From Fictibacillus sp. BK138 (GTDB taxonomy: Bacteria; Bacillota; Bacilli; Bacillales; Fictibacillaceae), in NCBI RefSeq assembly GCF_004216955.1, contig NZ_SGXL01000006.1, positions 1 through 57,001 on the forward strand: a stretch of 57,001 bases of DNA, given 5' to 3'. Both the position numbers and the translations under genes were made by a program. Below, piece after piece: positions 8,564 to 19,924 of this stretch. Within the stretch, counting starts at the first letter, position 1; each line of letters begins with the position of its first letter. The notes below the pieces were generated by a model, which saw nothing but the letters and a program-made list of their open reading frames with translations, was not told where the DNA came from and ran no database searches.

Positions 8564-8848
8564 TTATTTTGATGTTTGAAGCTGCTTTTGAAGCTCGTCC
8601 ATAACTTCTTTAGCACCTTCACGGCTAAGAATGATTTTTCCGCCTGCTACAGTGTAGTTATCATCTGAAACTTCCCCAGTTACAGCACATGTCATGTTTG
8701 GCTTGTATTTCTTAAGGATGATGCGGTCGTCATCAACGTAGATTTCTAAAGCATCCTTCTCTGCAATTCCTAAAGTACGGCGTAGCTCGATTGGAATAAC
8801 CACACGTCCTAGTTCATCAACCTTACGTACAATTCCTGTAGATTTCAT
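8564..8848 (-). CDS. abrB: Transition-state regulator AbrB
   Basis: DNA-binding protein that represses post-exponential genes (biofilm, competence, early sporulation, antibiotics) during growth. The 94-residue protein has the swapped-hairpin AbrB N-terminal domain MKSTGIVRKVDELGRVVIPI followed by ELRRTLGI and a C-terminal multimerisation region with one cysteine (CAVTGE). It is the only gene of the window on the reverse strand. The ribosome binding site GGAGGAGAG lies before the ATG. A sigma-A promoter (8930-8958) with tandem Spo0A boxes just downstream (8898-8914) shows the expected repression by Spo0A~P. A paralogous N-domain is in spoVT at 28833. Confidence 0.96.
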   Translation of the reverse strand: MKSTGIVRKVDELGRVVIPIELRRTLGIAEKDALEIYVDDDRIILKKYKPNMTCAVTGEVSDDNYTVAGGKIILSREGAKEVMDELQKQLQTSK

Positions 8849-8897
8849 AATAAAATCTCTCCTCCCGAATATATAAAAAATTTCCCTATCTATTTTA

Positions 8898-8914
8898 ATC
8901 GTCAGAATTCGACA
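8898..8914 (-). promoter_or_regulatory. Tandem Spo0A boxes in abrB leader
   Basis: On the reverse strand TGTCGAA (8908-8914) and TGACGAT (8898-8904) stand 3 bp apart, 10 bp centre to centre. Consensus 0A box is TGTCGAA. They lie roughly +8 to +25 from the predicted abrB start, as in B. subtilis, where Spo0A~P bound here blocks transcription. Confidence 0.8.
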
Positions 8915-8929
8915 AAATCCTACGAGAAC

Positions 8930-8958
8930 ATCTTACCAAGATTTCCAATTGTCGTCAA
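8930..8958 (-). promoter_or_regulatory. Sigma-A promoter of abrB
   Basis: Reverse strand: TTGACG (8958-8953), 17-bp spacer, TAAGAT (8935-8930). The Spo0A boxes follow directly. Confidence 0.8.
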
Positions 8959-9129
8959 TAGTTTTGACTTAAACATTTTTAACTCTTTTACCAATTGAAT
9001 TCTCTAGTATATACCCGTTTTATAATACTTTTAAAACCGGTAAATGGAAGATATATTCATATATTGTCATAAAAAATTCAAATAAGTGTAAAAGATGAAA
9101 AAAATTAACTGGAAATAAGGTTCAGATTA

Positions 9130-9146
9130 ATCGTCAAATTTCGACA
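9130..9146 (-). promoter_or_regulatory. Second tandem Spo0A-box pair upstream of abrB
   Basis: Reverse strand TGTCGAA (9140-9146) and TGACGAT (9130-9136), again 3 bp apart: the same two 7-mers, order and spacing as the pair at 8898-8914, 232 bp away. It lies about 170 bp upstream of the abrB -35. Confidence 0.65.
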
Positions 9147-9354
9147 AAACTAACAATGAAAAAATACTATCCATGTTCTCCTCTTAAACCTTTAGCTCCT
9201 ACACCTTGACACACTTTCAATGCATTAGGTATATTTTGAAGGAAGAAAAGAGAATAATGAAAGTATTTACATAGAAATCTTTCGCTTGCTTTTTTACTTT
9301 TATGTCCTAGAGTAAACAGTTTTTTATAGTTTTTGTAAAAAAGATACATTTTCC

Positions 9355-9379
9355 GGAACAGTTAAATGTTCCCTATAAT
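9355..9379 (+). promoter_or_regulatory. Candidate metG promoter with operator-like palindrome
   Basis: GGAACA (9355-9360), 6 nt, TGTTCC (9367-9372), then TATAAT at 9374-9379. The palindrome fills the place of the -35/-10 spacer; the hexamer 17 bp upstream (TTCCGG) is a poor -35. Distance to metG is about 300 bp with a family B repeat between, so assignment is tentative. Confidence 0.35.
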
Positions 9380-9423
9380 TTTTTAAGGCTGTTTTCGTTT
9401 AACCTTTGTTGTCTTTGGAAGAT

Positions 9424-9554
9424 GTTGATTTCCGTTCCAGGATGCTCGCTTTCCGCGGGGCAGGCGGTGAGCCACATTCGTACGTTTCACTTTTAAGTGT
9501 CTCACCTGACCGCCAGTCCCGCAGGAGTCTCGCACCTTCCACTCCAATCAACTT
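9424..9554 (+). repeat. Family B palindromic element, copy B2
   Basis: Full-length forward copy: begins GTTGATTTCCGTTCCAGG, then CTCGCTTTCCGCGGGGC, GGTGAGCC, a variable middle, CGCAGGAGTCTCGCACC, and ends CTCCAATCAACTT. Termini GTTGATT and AATCAAC are inverted repeats. The flanks (TTGTTGTCTTTGGAAG before, TCAATGAAGAA after) are also shared with other copies. Confidence 0.85.
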
Positions 9555-9598
9555 CTCAATGAAGAACTTCAAAGCTCCGTGTAGAAACTATATTATAG

Positions 9599-11653
<2,055 letters not shown>

Positions 11654-11661
11654 TGAGAAAA

Positions 11662-11687
11662 AGCGGGGAGGATCTCCCTGCTTTTTT
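11662..11687 (+). terminator. metG terminator
   Basis: A 9-bp stem AGCGGGGAG / CTCCCTGCT (one G-T pair), 3-nt loop, then six T. Confidence 0.85.
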
Positions 11688-11830
11688 AGTGCCTAAGATA
11701 GAGGAAACACTTGGTAAACCATAATAAAAATAGGTCTTATTACCCACAATGTAATTATATTGTAATGCTACTGTTACCCGAATGAATGGAAAATGTGATA
11801 AGATTTGTAAAGTTGAAAGGATTGTACACT

Positions 11831-12598
11831 ATGTTTGATACACACGCACATCTGAATGCAACACAATTTGAAGAAGACCGTCAGGAAGTGATTCAGCGAG
11901 CTTTAGATGAAGGCGTTCACCATATCGTTGTTGTCGGCTTTGACCGGGAAACGATTAAAGGTGCCATGGAACTTGCTGAAGAATATGACTTCATTTATGC
12001 TTGCGTAGGCTGGCATCCAGTTGATGCAATCGACATGACGGAAGAAGATTTGGCATGGATTGAAGAACTTGCAGCGCATCCAAAAGTTGTCGCTCTTGGC
12101 GAAATGGGATTGGATTATCATTGGGATAAGTCGCCTGCAGATGTTCAAAAAGAAGTATTTAGACGCCAGATCCGACTTGCGAAAAAAGTAAAGCTACCCA
12201 TCGTTATTCATAACCGGGAAGCGACACAAGACGTTGTTGACATACTTAGGGAAGAAGAGGCCCGTGAAGTTGGCGGCATCATGCATTGCTACAGCGGAAG
12301 TATAGAGGTAGCCCGCCAATGTATGGAAATGAATTTCTACATAAGTTTTGGTGGACCAGTAACATTTAAGAATGCAAAAAAGGTTAAGGAAGTTGCGAAA
12401 GACATTCCGATGGACCGGCTTTTGATTGAAACTGATTGTCCTTATCTTAGCCCTCATCCATTAAGAGGCAAAAGAAACGAACCATCTTATGTAAAGTATG
12501 TAGCAGAATCTTTATCAGATATAAAAGATCTTCCACTTGAAGACATCATAAAGAAAACTTCCGACAATGCATTTCGAATTTTTAACATATCCCGATAG
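11831..12598 (+). CDS. TatD family metal-dependent hydrolase (YabD)
   Basis: TIM-barrel metal-dependent DNase/hydrolase of the TatD family (255 aa), probably a 3'-5' exonuclease or D-aminoacyl-tRNA-type hydrolase; the substrate is not certain. Metal ligands are visible as DTHAHLN (3-9), GEMGLDYHWD (about 91-100), PIVIHNREA (about 124), GGIMHCYSG (about 150), and ETDCPYLSPHP (about 202). ATG 11831 matches the family start; GAAAGGA is 10 nt upstream. Gene order metG-tatD-yabE-rnmV-rsmA is as in B. subtilis. Confidence 0.92.
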   Translation: MFDTHAHLNATQFEEDRQEVIQRALDEGVHHIVVVGFDRETIKGAMELAEEYDFIYACVGWHPVDAIDMTEEDLAWIEELAAHPKVVALGEMGLDYHWDKSPADVQKEVFRRQIRLAKKVKLPIVIHNREATQDVVDILREEEAREVGGIMHCYSGSIEVARQCMEMNFYISFGGPVTFKNAKKVKEVAKDIPMDRLLIETDCPYLSPHPLRGKRNEPSYVKYVAESLSDIKDLPLEDIIKKTSDNAFRIFNISR

Positions 12599-12758
12599 GA
12601 TATGGTGTCGGAAACAAACGAAGCATGAAGAATATCGCGTTAATCTTTCAAGAAATGACAAAAGGGACAGGAAAATTGTCAAACGTTTTTTCTTCCCTTT
12701 TTCCTTCTTTTCCGTTCATAATTGTCCTTGGGTCAATTAATGACGAAAAAGGAGGGAT

Positions 12759-12787
12759 TTGACAGAGAGAAAAAAGATATTTATAAT
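12759..12787 (+). promoter_or_regulatory. Consensus sigma-A promoter of yabE
   Basis: TTGACA (12759-12764), 17-bp spacer, TATAAT (12782-12787): both hexamers and the spacing are perfect. The predicted start is about 12794, just before GGGGAGG (12800-12806). Confidence 0.88.
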
Positions 12788-12813
12788 GCAGTCCTTGTAG
12801 GGGAGGAAATTGG

Positions 12814-14022
12814 ATGTATAAGAATATAACAGCTTTGTTCTCGAGTTTTACGAGAAAGAAACTTTATCTTTCTTTAGCCGCTCTTCTCGTTTTAGCGGTA
12901 ACTACTGGATTCGTAGGTTATGAAACTACGAAAGCAGAAGTGACACTGATGCTTGACGGAAAGAAAACGGAAGTAAACACACATGCTAGCACAGTAGGGG
13001 AACTTTTAAGCGAACAAAATATAAAACCTAACCAGCATGATGTTGTAAAACCTGGGCTTTCTGCAAAGGTTGAAGATAACATGAAGGTTGATTTTTTAAA
13101 GGCTAAGGAAATTGTCCTTACCGTAGATGGCAAAGACAAAAAGGTATGGACCACAGCAAAGACTGTTGAGCAATTCGTAAAAGAACAACAGTTATCGCTG
13201 AAAGAGCATGATGTCATTAAGCCAAATCTGACTGCTGATATTCAGGATCAAGGCAAGATTAAGATCGAATCAGCATTTCCGGTAAAGCTTGTTGTAGGCG
13301 GAAAAGCACAGCAAGTTTGGACCACTTCGACTACCGTCGCTGACCTTTTGAAGCAACAAAAGGTATCATTAGGTGAAATAGACCGAGTATCACCTGCCAA
13401 AACAGAAAAAATTACTGGCAAAACGCAGGTTGAAGTCATCAGAGTAGAAAAGGTCACCGATGTAGTGGAAGAAGAAACACCATTTGCTGTTGTTAACCGT
13501 AAAGACAGCGGATTAACAAAAGGCAAAGAGCGTGTCGTGCAAGATGGCAAGAAAGGCAAGCTAGAAAAACGCTATGAAGTTGTAATGGAAAACGGCAAAG
13601 AAGTTTCCAGAAAACTTGTTGGTGAAAAGACATTAAGCGACAGCAAAGATAAGATTGTTGCTATCGGTACTAAAGCAAAACCGCAGCCTGTGGTATCAGT
13701 ATCACGTAGCAAAGCTCCGAGTACTTCTGGCGGAAGAGAGCTGACTGTAACAAGTACGGCTTATACTGCTAACTGCTCAGGATGTTCTGGAATCACGGCT
13801 TCAGGCTATAATTTAAAAGCGAATCCGAATGCGAAAGTAATCGCAGTCGATCCTAATGTTATTCCTCTAGGCACAAAAGTATATGTTGAAGGGTATGGAT
13901 ATGCCATTGCATCAGATACTGGAGGAGCTATAAAGGGTAACAAGATTGATGTATTCTTTTCTTCTCAATCAAAGGCAGAGGCTTGGGGAAGAAAAACAAT
14001 TAAGATTCGCATCATAAACTAA
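12814..14022 (+). CDS. yabE: YabE-like cell-wall binding protein (DUF348 / G5 / 3D domains)
   Basis: Secreted or membrane-anchored cell-wall protein related to resuscitation-promoting factors. The 402 residues contain an N-terminal membrane segment (about 15-36), three DUF348 repeats (about 42-83, 98-139, 155-196), a G5 domain (about 210-290), and a C-terminal 3D domain (about 318-402) with the three aspartates in VDPNVIP, SDTGG and IDVFF, a fold shared with MltA-type lytic transglycosylases. A muralytic role is inferred. It is strongly expressed to judge by its perfect sigma-A promoter, and has its own terminator at 14031. In B. subtilis yabE is further controlled by an antisense RNA; nothing here tests that. 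Confidence 0.9.
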   Translation: MYKNITALFSSFTRKKLYLSLAALLVLAVTTGFVGYETTKAEVTLMLDGKKTEVNTHASTVGELLSEQNIKPNQHDVVKPGLSAKVEDNMKVDFLKAKEIVLTVDGKDKKVWTTAKTVEQFVKEQQLSLKEHDVIKPNLTADIQDQGKIKIESAFPVKLVVGGKAQQVWTTSTTVADLLKQQKVSLGEIDRVSPAKTEKITGKTQVEVIRVEKVTDVVEEETPFAVVNRKDSGLTKGKERVVQDGKKGKLEKRYEVVMENGKEVSRKLVGEKTLSDSKDKIVAIGTKAKPQPVVSVSRSKAPSTSGGRELTVTSTAYTANCSGCSGITASGYNLKANPNAKVIAVDPNVIPLGTKVYVEGYGYAIASDTGGAIKGNKIDVFFSSQSKAEAWGRKTIKIRIIN

Positions 14023-14030
14023 TTAATAAC

Positions 14031-14062
14031 AAAGCATGGGGATGATTCCCTGTGCTTTTTTT
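14031..14062 (+). terminator. yabE terminator
   Basis: A 12-bp stem (AAAGCATGGGGA / TCCCTGTGCTTT, two G-T pairs), TGAT loop, then T7. Confidence 0.85.
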
Positions 14063-14208
14063 GTACCAAGAAACGAAGCACTTAGAAGTTAAGGCCAGTC
14101 AATCCTAGACTTTCTTGACGCCTGGGGTATACTAGTAAAAGATGTTTTTTCGTTCAAATTATTAGACGCTGCAATGCCTAAAAAGGTTTCACCGTTTTGG
14201 AGGAAATC

Positions 14209-14775
14209 ATGAAAAAAATAAAAGAAATTATTATTGTTGAAGGAAAGAGCGATACACTCGCTATAAAACGCTCGGTTGAAGCGGATACGATTGAAACAAA
14301 TGGTTCAGAAATAAGTATAGATACGTTGAATCGAATCAAGAGAGCGCATGACATCCGGGGGATTATCGTATTTACGGATCCTGATTTTCCCGGAAAGAGA
14401 ATCCGGCAGATCATTTCTGAGTTTGTTCCTGGCTGTAAGCATGCATACTTAGCCAAACAAGACGCCATTGCTAAAGGTGATAAGGGTGTAGGTGTCGAGC
14501 ATGCTTCTAAGGAAGCTATCATTGAAGCTCTTTCACATGTAAGAGAAGAATTGCTGGAATCAGATGAGAATGAATTAATAGCATGGGAAGATCTAATAGC
14601 AGCCGGGTTAACCGGAGGACCAGATTCTAAAAGAAGACGTGAAATAATTGGTGCAGAGCTCCGCTTAGGCTATATGAATGCAAAGCAATTATATAAGCGT
14701 TTAAATATGTTTCGCGTCACTCAGGAAGAATTTCAGAAAGCTCTGCAGGCGCTCTACAGAAATGAGGAGGACTAG
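14209..14775 (+). CDS. rnmV: Ribonuclease M5
   Basis: Toprim-domain endonuclease that removes both ends of the 5S rRNA precursor, on a ribonucleoprotein with L18. The 188 aa include the Toprim glutamate in VEGKSDT (about 10-16) and the aspartates in FTDPDFPGKRIR (about 58-69). ATG 14209 follows TTGGAGGA. It lies 6 nt ahead of rsmA, forming a two-gene rRNA-maturation unit. The window starts in a 5S gene that would be a substrate. Confidence 0.94.
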   Translation: MKKIKEIIIVEGKSDTLAIKRSVEADTIETNGSEISIDTLNRIKRAHDIRGIIVFTDPDFPGKRIRQIISEFVPGCKHAYLAKQDAIAKGDKGVGVEHASKEAIIEALSHVREELLESDENELIAWEDLIAAGLTGGPDSKRRREIIGAELRLGYMNAKQLYKRLNMFRVTQEEFQKALQALYRNEED

Positions 14776-15657
<882 letters not shown>

Positions 15658-15744
15658 ACCTCATTTTTCCCCTTATCCTCTCATACTCTTATAAAAGGAA
15701 CATTGGGAGCAGTGGAGCTTGTTACTCCAAATAGGGGGAGTAAA

Positions 15745-16611
15745 ATGAAACTAGAGATTGGATCAATTGTAACCAGGAACTCTTACAATCGGGATTTACT
15801 TTTTCGTATTGTAGGATTTAGTGAAGATCGTACCATTGCGGAACTTGCAGGAGAAGAGCTCAGACTCTGGGCTGATGCTCCGGTGGACGATTTATTTGTC
15901 GTGGACGACAAGCAAATGTCTGAACACAGGCAAGTAGTGAAGGAAAAGGAAGATTCCTCACTAAAACTATTCAGACAGGATTACTATCTGCTAAGACAAA
16001 AAAGGGAATACCTCTCAACAAACGGCTATCAATATGATCAATCCTATTTTGAACTGCCTGGAAGAGTGCTTCATATAGACGGAGATCCCTTATATTTAAA
16101 TAAATGCCTGGAGCTTTATAAAAAGCTGGGTGTACCTGTTTATGGCATTCATATGAAAGAAACCGAAATGCCTGAAAAAGTTCCAGCACTTGTAGATGAA
16201 GTTAGACCGGACATTCTGGTTATTACAGGTCATGATGCTTACATGAAATCAAAAGGCGATGTATCAGATGTAAATGCATATCGCCATACAAAATACTTCA
16301 TCAGGACGGTTCGTGAAGTGAGAAGGAAGTATACGAACCTCGATCATCTGATGATCTTTGCCGGTGCTTGCCAGTCTCATTTTGAATCACTGATTAAAGT
16401 TGGTTCAAACTTTGCGAGTTCACCTGCACGAATCAACATACATGCCTTAGACCCCGTCTATATCGTTTCAAAGATCAGTCTGACATCCTTCATGGATCGC
16501 GTGAACGTAATGGATGTTTTACGCAACACACTTACTGGCAAAGAGGGATTGGGTGGTGTAGAAACTAGAGGGTTCCTCAGAACAGGAATGCCCATCAAAA
16601 CCAAGCCGTAA
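15745..16611 (+). CDS. yabG: Sporulation-specific protease YabG
   Basis: Cysteine-type protease made in the mother cell (sigma K in B. subtilis) that trims coat proteins such as SpoIVA, SafA and YeeK and aids their cross-linking. The 288 aa (B. subtilis 290) are collinear across the length; segments such as PDILVITGHDAY (near 167), FAGACQSHFESL (near 215) and ASSPARINIHALDP (near 230) contain the conserved His and Cys. ATG 15745 with GGGGGAG upstream is preferred to an in-frame TTG at 15703. A terminator follows at once. Confidence 0.92.
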   Translation: MKLEIGSIVTRNSYNRDLLFRIVGFSEDRTIAELAGEELRLWADAPVDDLFVVDDKQMSEHRQVVKEKEDSSLKLFRQDYYLLRQKREYLSTNGYQYDQSYFELPGRVLHIDGDPLYLNKCLELYKKLGVPVYGIHMKETEMPEKVPALVDEVRPDILVITGHDAYMKSKGDVSDVNAYRHTKYFIRTVREVRRKYTNLDHLMIFAGACQSHFESLIKVGSNFASSPARINIHALDPVYIVSKISLTSFMDRVNVMDVLRNTLTGKEGLGGVETRGFLRTGMPIKTKP

Positions 16612-16616
16612 AATAG

Positions 16617-16642
16617 AACTCCGGACTGCCGGAGTTTTTTTG
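16617..16642 (+). terminator. yabG terminator
   Basis: Perfect 8-bp stem AACTCCGG / CCGGAGTT with ACTG loop and T7. Confidence 0.88.
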
Positions 16643-16692
16643 TTTTCACCCTAAATACTTAAGGAAAAGTCTTCTAAGAGACAATAGAGGCG

Positions 16693-16868
16693 ATTGACTT
16701 CCACTTACGCTTCAATCAACTTGAATGTCTTTCGCAAAGGGTATTCTCTAAAAGATTGTTGCTTTTGTTTCTTCATTGGTAAGTGGATTGGAGTGCAAGA
16801 TGCGTGCCCAAAGAGGCTGACCGCCCACCCCGCGGAAAGCGAGCGCTTGGAACGGAAATAAACCACTT
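16693..16868 (-). repeat. Family B remnants, copies B3a and B3b
   Basis: Two decayed pieces occupy the gap between yabG and veg. At 16693-16722 a collapsed copy has only the two ends joined (TTGACTTCCACTTACGC, TTCAATCAACTT), with the middle deleted. At 16781-16868 a reverse-orientation copy lacks its centre (GGATTGGAGTGCAAG, CCGCGGAAAGCGAGCG, AACGGAAATAAACC). The rest of the 478-bp gap is AT-rich and holds the veg promoters. Confidence 0.7.
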
Positions 16869-16992
16869 TTCAAGAGCGAAAAATTCACAAAAACAGCCAA
16901 AACAAAAGATTATTTGTATCATTTACTCACTTTATACATATCTTCCCGAAAAAAAGACATACTAAAAAAAGCAAAAAAAGGATATTTGGTCA

Positions 16993-17022
16993 TTGACATG
17001 AAAATGCTTTGCTTGCTATAAT
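16993..17022 (+). promoter_or_regulatory. Upstream veg promoter
   Basis: TTGACA (16993-16998), 18-bp spacer, TATAAT (17017-17022). One of two tandem sigma-A promoters before veg, as in B. subtilis. Confidence 0.75.
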
Positions 17023-17034
17023 GAAAATTTTAAT

Positions 17035-17064
17035 TTGACAAAAAAGCACGATTTGTGTTACAAT
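17035..17064 (+). promoter_or_regulatory. Downstream veg promoter
   Basis: TTGACA (17035-17040), 18-bp spacer, TACAAT (17059-17064), with GAGGTGGAG 10 nt further on before the veg ATG. The -10 is the same as in the well-known strong veg promoter. Confidence 0.8.
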
Positions 17065-17089
17065 TTGTCTAAGTGAGGTGGAGCCTAAA

Positions 17090-17350
17090 ATGGGTAAAAC
17101 AATAGTGGACATTAGACGCTCTTTAGAGTCCAACGTGGGTAGAAGACTTTCTTTACGTGCAAATGGCGGTCGACGCAAAACGATCGAACGTTTAGGAACA
17201 CTGGAAGAAACATACCCTGCAGTTTTTATTATCAAATTAGATCAGGACACCAACGCTTTCGAACGTGTTTCTTATAGTTACGCGGATGTACTCACAGAAA
17301 CAGTAGAACTTACATTCTTAGAAGATACACAAGCAGCAATCGGGCAGTAA
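17090..17350 (+). CDS. veg: Veg protein (biofilm-stimulating, DUF1021)
   Basis: Small protein, 86 aa like the B. subtilis one, that stimulates biofilm gene expression by opposing SinR; its biochemical action is unsettled. The block [20 protein letters not shown] (about 23-42) is the family signature, followed by [21 protein letters not shown] 17090 follows GAGGTGGAG. Two strong tandem promoters and a terminator overlapping the stop codon make a compact, highly expressed single-gene unit. Confidence 0.94.
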   Translation: MGKTIVDIRRSLESNVGRRLSLRANGGRRKTIERLGTLEETYPAVFIIKLDQDTNAFERVSYSYADVLTETVELTFLEDTQAAIGQ

Positions 17351-17374
17351 GAACTCTTTACTGCTATTTTTTTT
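17344..17374 (+). terminator. veg terminator
   Basis: 7-bp stem GCAGTAA / TTACTGC overlapping the veg stop codon, 7-nt loop, then TATTTTTTTT. Confidence 0.8.
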
Positions 17375-17413
17375 ACCCTCTGGGGCTGGTTTTAAACATA
17401 CATACGAAATACA

Positions 17414-17442
17414 GCAAGAATTAACCCCTTTTGGAGATACTA
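17414..17442 (+). promoter_or_regulatory. Possible sigma-G promoter of sspF
   Basis: GCAAG (17414-17418), 17-nt spacer, GATACTA (17436-17442). Compared with the sigma-G consensus (GHATR, CATWMTA), each box has one mismatch. sspF is a sigma-G gene in B. subtilis. Confidence 0.4.
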
Positions 17443-17475
17443 TTACGTATCGCATATGAAAGGGGTTTTATCATT

Positions 17476-17649
17476 ATGGGAAGAAGCAAGCATGGAATGA
17501 TGTCTGAAGGATTAAAGACTGAAATTGCCAAAGAGCTAGGTTTTTACGATAAAGTTCAGCGTGATGGATGGGGCGGTATTTCTTCAAAGGACGCAGGAAA
17601 TATGGTTAAGCGTGCACTTGAATTGGCTGAGCAAAGGTTGAACAAATAA
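17476..17649 (+). CDS. sspF: Small acid-soluble spore protein SspF (alpha/beta-type)
   Basis: Minor DNA-binding spore protein of the alpha/beta SASP family, made in the forespore. At 57 aa, with [18 protein letters not shown] at the start and [15 protein letters not shown] near the C-terminus, it matches B. subtilis SspF. The core segment carries the usual GGWGGI-like turn (DGWGGISS). ATG 17476 follows GAAAGGGGT. A family germination-protease site is not evident, as is normal for SspF. Confidence 0.9.
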   Translation: MGRSKHGMMSEGLKTEIAKELGFYDKVQRDGWGGISSKDAGNMVKRALELAEQRLNK

Positions 17650-17666
17650 ATATGCGATAGAAATAA

Positions 17667-17694
17667 AGCCGGAGGTATTAAGTCTCCGGTTTTC
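17667..17694 (+). terminator. sspF terminator
   Basis: AGCCGGAG / CTCCGGTT stem (one G-T) with 9-nt loop and a short T run; an outer GATAG/CTATC pair extends it. Confidence 0.7.
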
Positions 17695-17795
17695 CGCTAT
17701 CCTGAGATGAAACGTTTTTTATATTATATAAATGTTCATACTGTGTTACTATTAAAAATATCAAAATTGTGTAAGATTTTTAGGCAGGGATAAAG

Positions 17796-18659
17796 ATGAT
17801 TAATAATAAAATATCCATTAAAGCACCAGCTAAAATCAATCTTTCTCTAGATGCTTTGCGAAAAAGAGAAGATGGCTTTCATGAAGTAGCCATGGTCATG
17901 ACCACGGTTGATTTAGCTGACCGCATCGAACTGACTTTATTAGATAAAGACGAAATTAGAATAGAAAGCTCAGGCGGTTTCGTGCCTTTGGATGAACGGA
18001 ACTTGGCATATCAAGCTGCTTTGCTTCTTAAGAAAACGTTCGGAATTAAACAAGGTGTTTTTATACATATTTCAAAACATATTCCTGTTGCTGCAGGACT
18101 TGCTGGAGGAAGCAGTGACGCCGCAGCTGCATTAAAAGGGTTGAATCAGCTTTGGAACTTAGGATTGTCACTGGATGAACTGGCAGAACTCGGGGCAAAG
18201 ATCGGGTCTGATGTTTCGTTTTGTGTATACGGCGGAACTGCACTGGCCACTGGCCGCGGCGAAAAAATTCATCATATTTCTTCCCCGCCTCCATGTTGGG
18301 TACTTCTTGCAAAACCTCCTATCGGCGTTTCGACAGGGGAAGTATATCGGAACTTGAAGCTTTCAGGGATCGAACATCCTGATGTAGAAGGAATGGTTAG
18401 AGCGATTGAAGACAAAGATTACGATCAGATCTGCAGCCTCCTTGGTAACGTGTTAGAGACTGTGACCCTTAAAATGTACCCTGAAGTTAAACATATTAAG
18501 GAACAGATGATGAAACTTGGAGCAGATGCCGTTTTAATGAGTGGAAGCGGACCGACAGTTTTTGGGTTATTCCAGCATGAATCAAGGCTTCAGAGGGTTT
18601 ATAACGGTTTAAGAGGTTTTTGCAATGAAGTTTATGCCGTAAGACTATTAGGGGAATGA
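17796..18659 (+). CDS. ispE: 4-diphosphocytidyl-2-C-methyl-D-erythritol kinase
   Basis: GHMP-family kinase of the MEP isoprenoid route: phosphorylates CDP-ME at the 2-hydroxyl. The 287 aa start with the family [16 protein letters not shown], the ATP loop [17 protein letters not shown] lies at about 95-111, and the C-terminal GHMP motif [13 protein letters not shown] at about 247-259. It sits upstream of purR as in B. subtilis. Confidence 0.95.
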   Translation: MINNKISIKAPAKINLSLDALRKREDGFHEVAMVMTTVDLADRIELTLLDKDEIRIESSGGFVPLDERNLAYQAALLLKKTFGIKQGVFIHISKHIPVAAGLAGGSSDAAAALKGLNQLWNLGLSLDELAELGAKIGSDVSFCVYGGTALATGRGEKIHHISSPPPCWVLLAKPPIGVSTGEVYRNLKLSGIEHPDVEGMVRAIEDKDYDQICSLLGNVLETVTLKMYPEVKHIKEQMMKLGADAVLMSGSGPTVFGLFQHESRLQRVYNGLRGFCNEVYAVRLLGE

Positions 18660-18719
18660 TTGATAAAATCCGTATAAAAATGTTATATTAACTTCAAACA
18701 TTCGGTTTTGGAGGAAAAT

Positions 18720-19550
18720 ATGAAATTAAAAAGAAGCGGAAGAATGGTGGATTTGACAGCCTACCTACTTCATCATCCCCATCAGCTTATTCCCTTATCT
18801 TATTTTGTAGAACGCTATGAATCGGCTAAATCATCTATAAGTGAAGACCTTGCGATTATCAAAGAACATTTTGAACAGCACGGATTAGGACAAGTTCAAA
18901 CTGTTCCAGGTGCAGCGGGCGGTGTGAAATACATCCCAGGCATCGATCAGGCAGAGGCAGAAGCAACAGTTGAAGAACTAGTTCAGCTTCTCGAAGATCC
19001 AAGCCGTATATTGCCTGGAGGCTATCTGTATGTTACGGATGTGATCGGCAACCCAAGGCTGGTTAATCAGATCGGCCGGTTGTTTGCTTCTATCTTTTCT
19101 AAAAGAAAAATAGATGTTGTTATGACGATCGCAACCAAAGGTATACCTCTTGCTTACGCGGTAGCTACTCATTTGAACGTTCCTGTAGTGGTTGTTAGGA
19201 GCAACAGCAGGGTAACTGAAGGGTCCACCGTGAGTATCAATTATGTATCAGGCTCCACAAAGCGCATTCAAACGATGGCTCTTGCAAGACGAAGCATCAA
19301 ACAAGGTTCCCGTGTATTGATTATTGATGATTTTATGAAAGCGGGCGGTACGATTAAAGGCATGATTAGTTTAATAGAAGAATTTCAGGCACATATCGAA
19401 GGGATCGGTGTACTTGTGGAAGCGCAGGAAGTATCCGAACGCCTTGTAGATGATTATGTTTCGATCGCACGTCTTTCCCAAGTAAACGAAAAAGAAAACC
19501 GTATTGAAGTAGAAAAAGGCAATTATTCTTTAAACGGAGGTCATTCATAA
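18720..19550 (+). CDS. purR: Pur operon repressor PurR
   Basis: Repressor of purine synthesis and transport genes in Bacilli; PRPP releases it from DNA. The N-terminal winged helix (about 1-75) is followed by a phosphoribosyltransferase-like domain with the PRPP loop [13 protein letters not shown] (about 200-212). ATG 18720 is used (GGAGG 18710-18714); the in-frame TTG at 18708 overlaps that site. 276 aa, slightly shorter than B. subtilis. Its stop overlaps the start of ridA (TAATG), showing coupling. No PurBox pair was recognised before the gene. Confidence 0.95.
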   Translation: MKLKRSGRMVDLTAYLLHHPHQLIPLSYFVERYESAKSSISEDLAIIKEHFEQHGLGQVQTVPGAAGGVKYIPGIDQAEAEATVEELVQLLEDPSRILPGGYLYVTDVIGNPRLVNQIGRLFASIFSKRKIDVVMTIATKGIPLAYAVATHLNVPVVVVRSNSRVTEGSTVSINYVSGSTKRIQTMALARRSIKQGSRVLIIDDFMKAGGTIKGMISLIEEFQAHIEGIGVLVEAQEVSERLVDDYVSIARLSQVNEKENRIEVEKGNYSLNGGHS

Positions 19551-19924
19551 TGAAAAAGGTTCATACTACAGAAGCTCCAGCAGCAATCGGGCCGTACTCC
19601 CAAGGAATCGTTTACAACAATTTGTTTTTCAGTTCTGGCCAGATCCCATTGACAAAAGAAGGCGAAATGATCGATGGAGATGTGAAAGAGCAGACACATC
19701 AAGTGTTCAGTAACTTAAAAGCTGTTTTAAATGAAGCGGGCTCATCTCTTGAGCAAGTTATCAAAGCTACTGTTTTTATTAAAGATATGAATGAATTCGC
19801 TGATATCAATGAAGTTTATGGCGAGTATTTTTCAGACCATAAGCCAGCACGCTCTTGTGTGGAAGTTGCACGTCTTCCCAAAGATGCAAAAGTTGAAATC
19901 GAAGTGATCGCACTTGTGAAATAA
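19550..19924 (+). CDS. ridA: 2-iminobutanoate/2-iminopropanoate deaminase RidA (YabJ)
   Basis: Trimeric Rid-family enzyme that hydrolyses reactive enamine/imine intermediates from PLP enzymes. 124 aa, with AIGPYSQG (about 12-19), the SSGQIPL segment (about 29-35) and the catalytic arginine in [12 protein letters not shown] (about 103-114). The start codon overlaps the purR stop. In B. subtilis the same pair purR-yabJ is found and YabJ was reported to affect purine regulation. Confidence 0.94.
   Translation: MKKVHTTEAPAAIGPYSQGIVYNNLFFSSGQIPLTKEGEMIDGDVKEQTHQVFSNLKAVLNEAGSSLEQVIKATVFIKDMNEFADINEVYGEYFSDHKPARSCVEVARLPKDAKVEIEVIALVK

Larger units (their letters stand above)
8959..9423. other. 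AT-rich gap between abrB and metG
   Basis: No gene is seen. The gap holds a second tandem Spo0A-box pair (9130-9146) and an inverted repeat GGAACA-6-TGTTCC at 9355-9372 directly in front of a TATAAT (9374-9379) that could be a metG promoter -10 with a poor -35. The rest is unremarkable AT-rich sequence. Confidence 0.5.
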
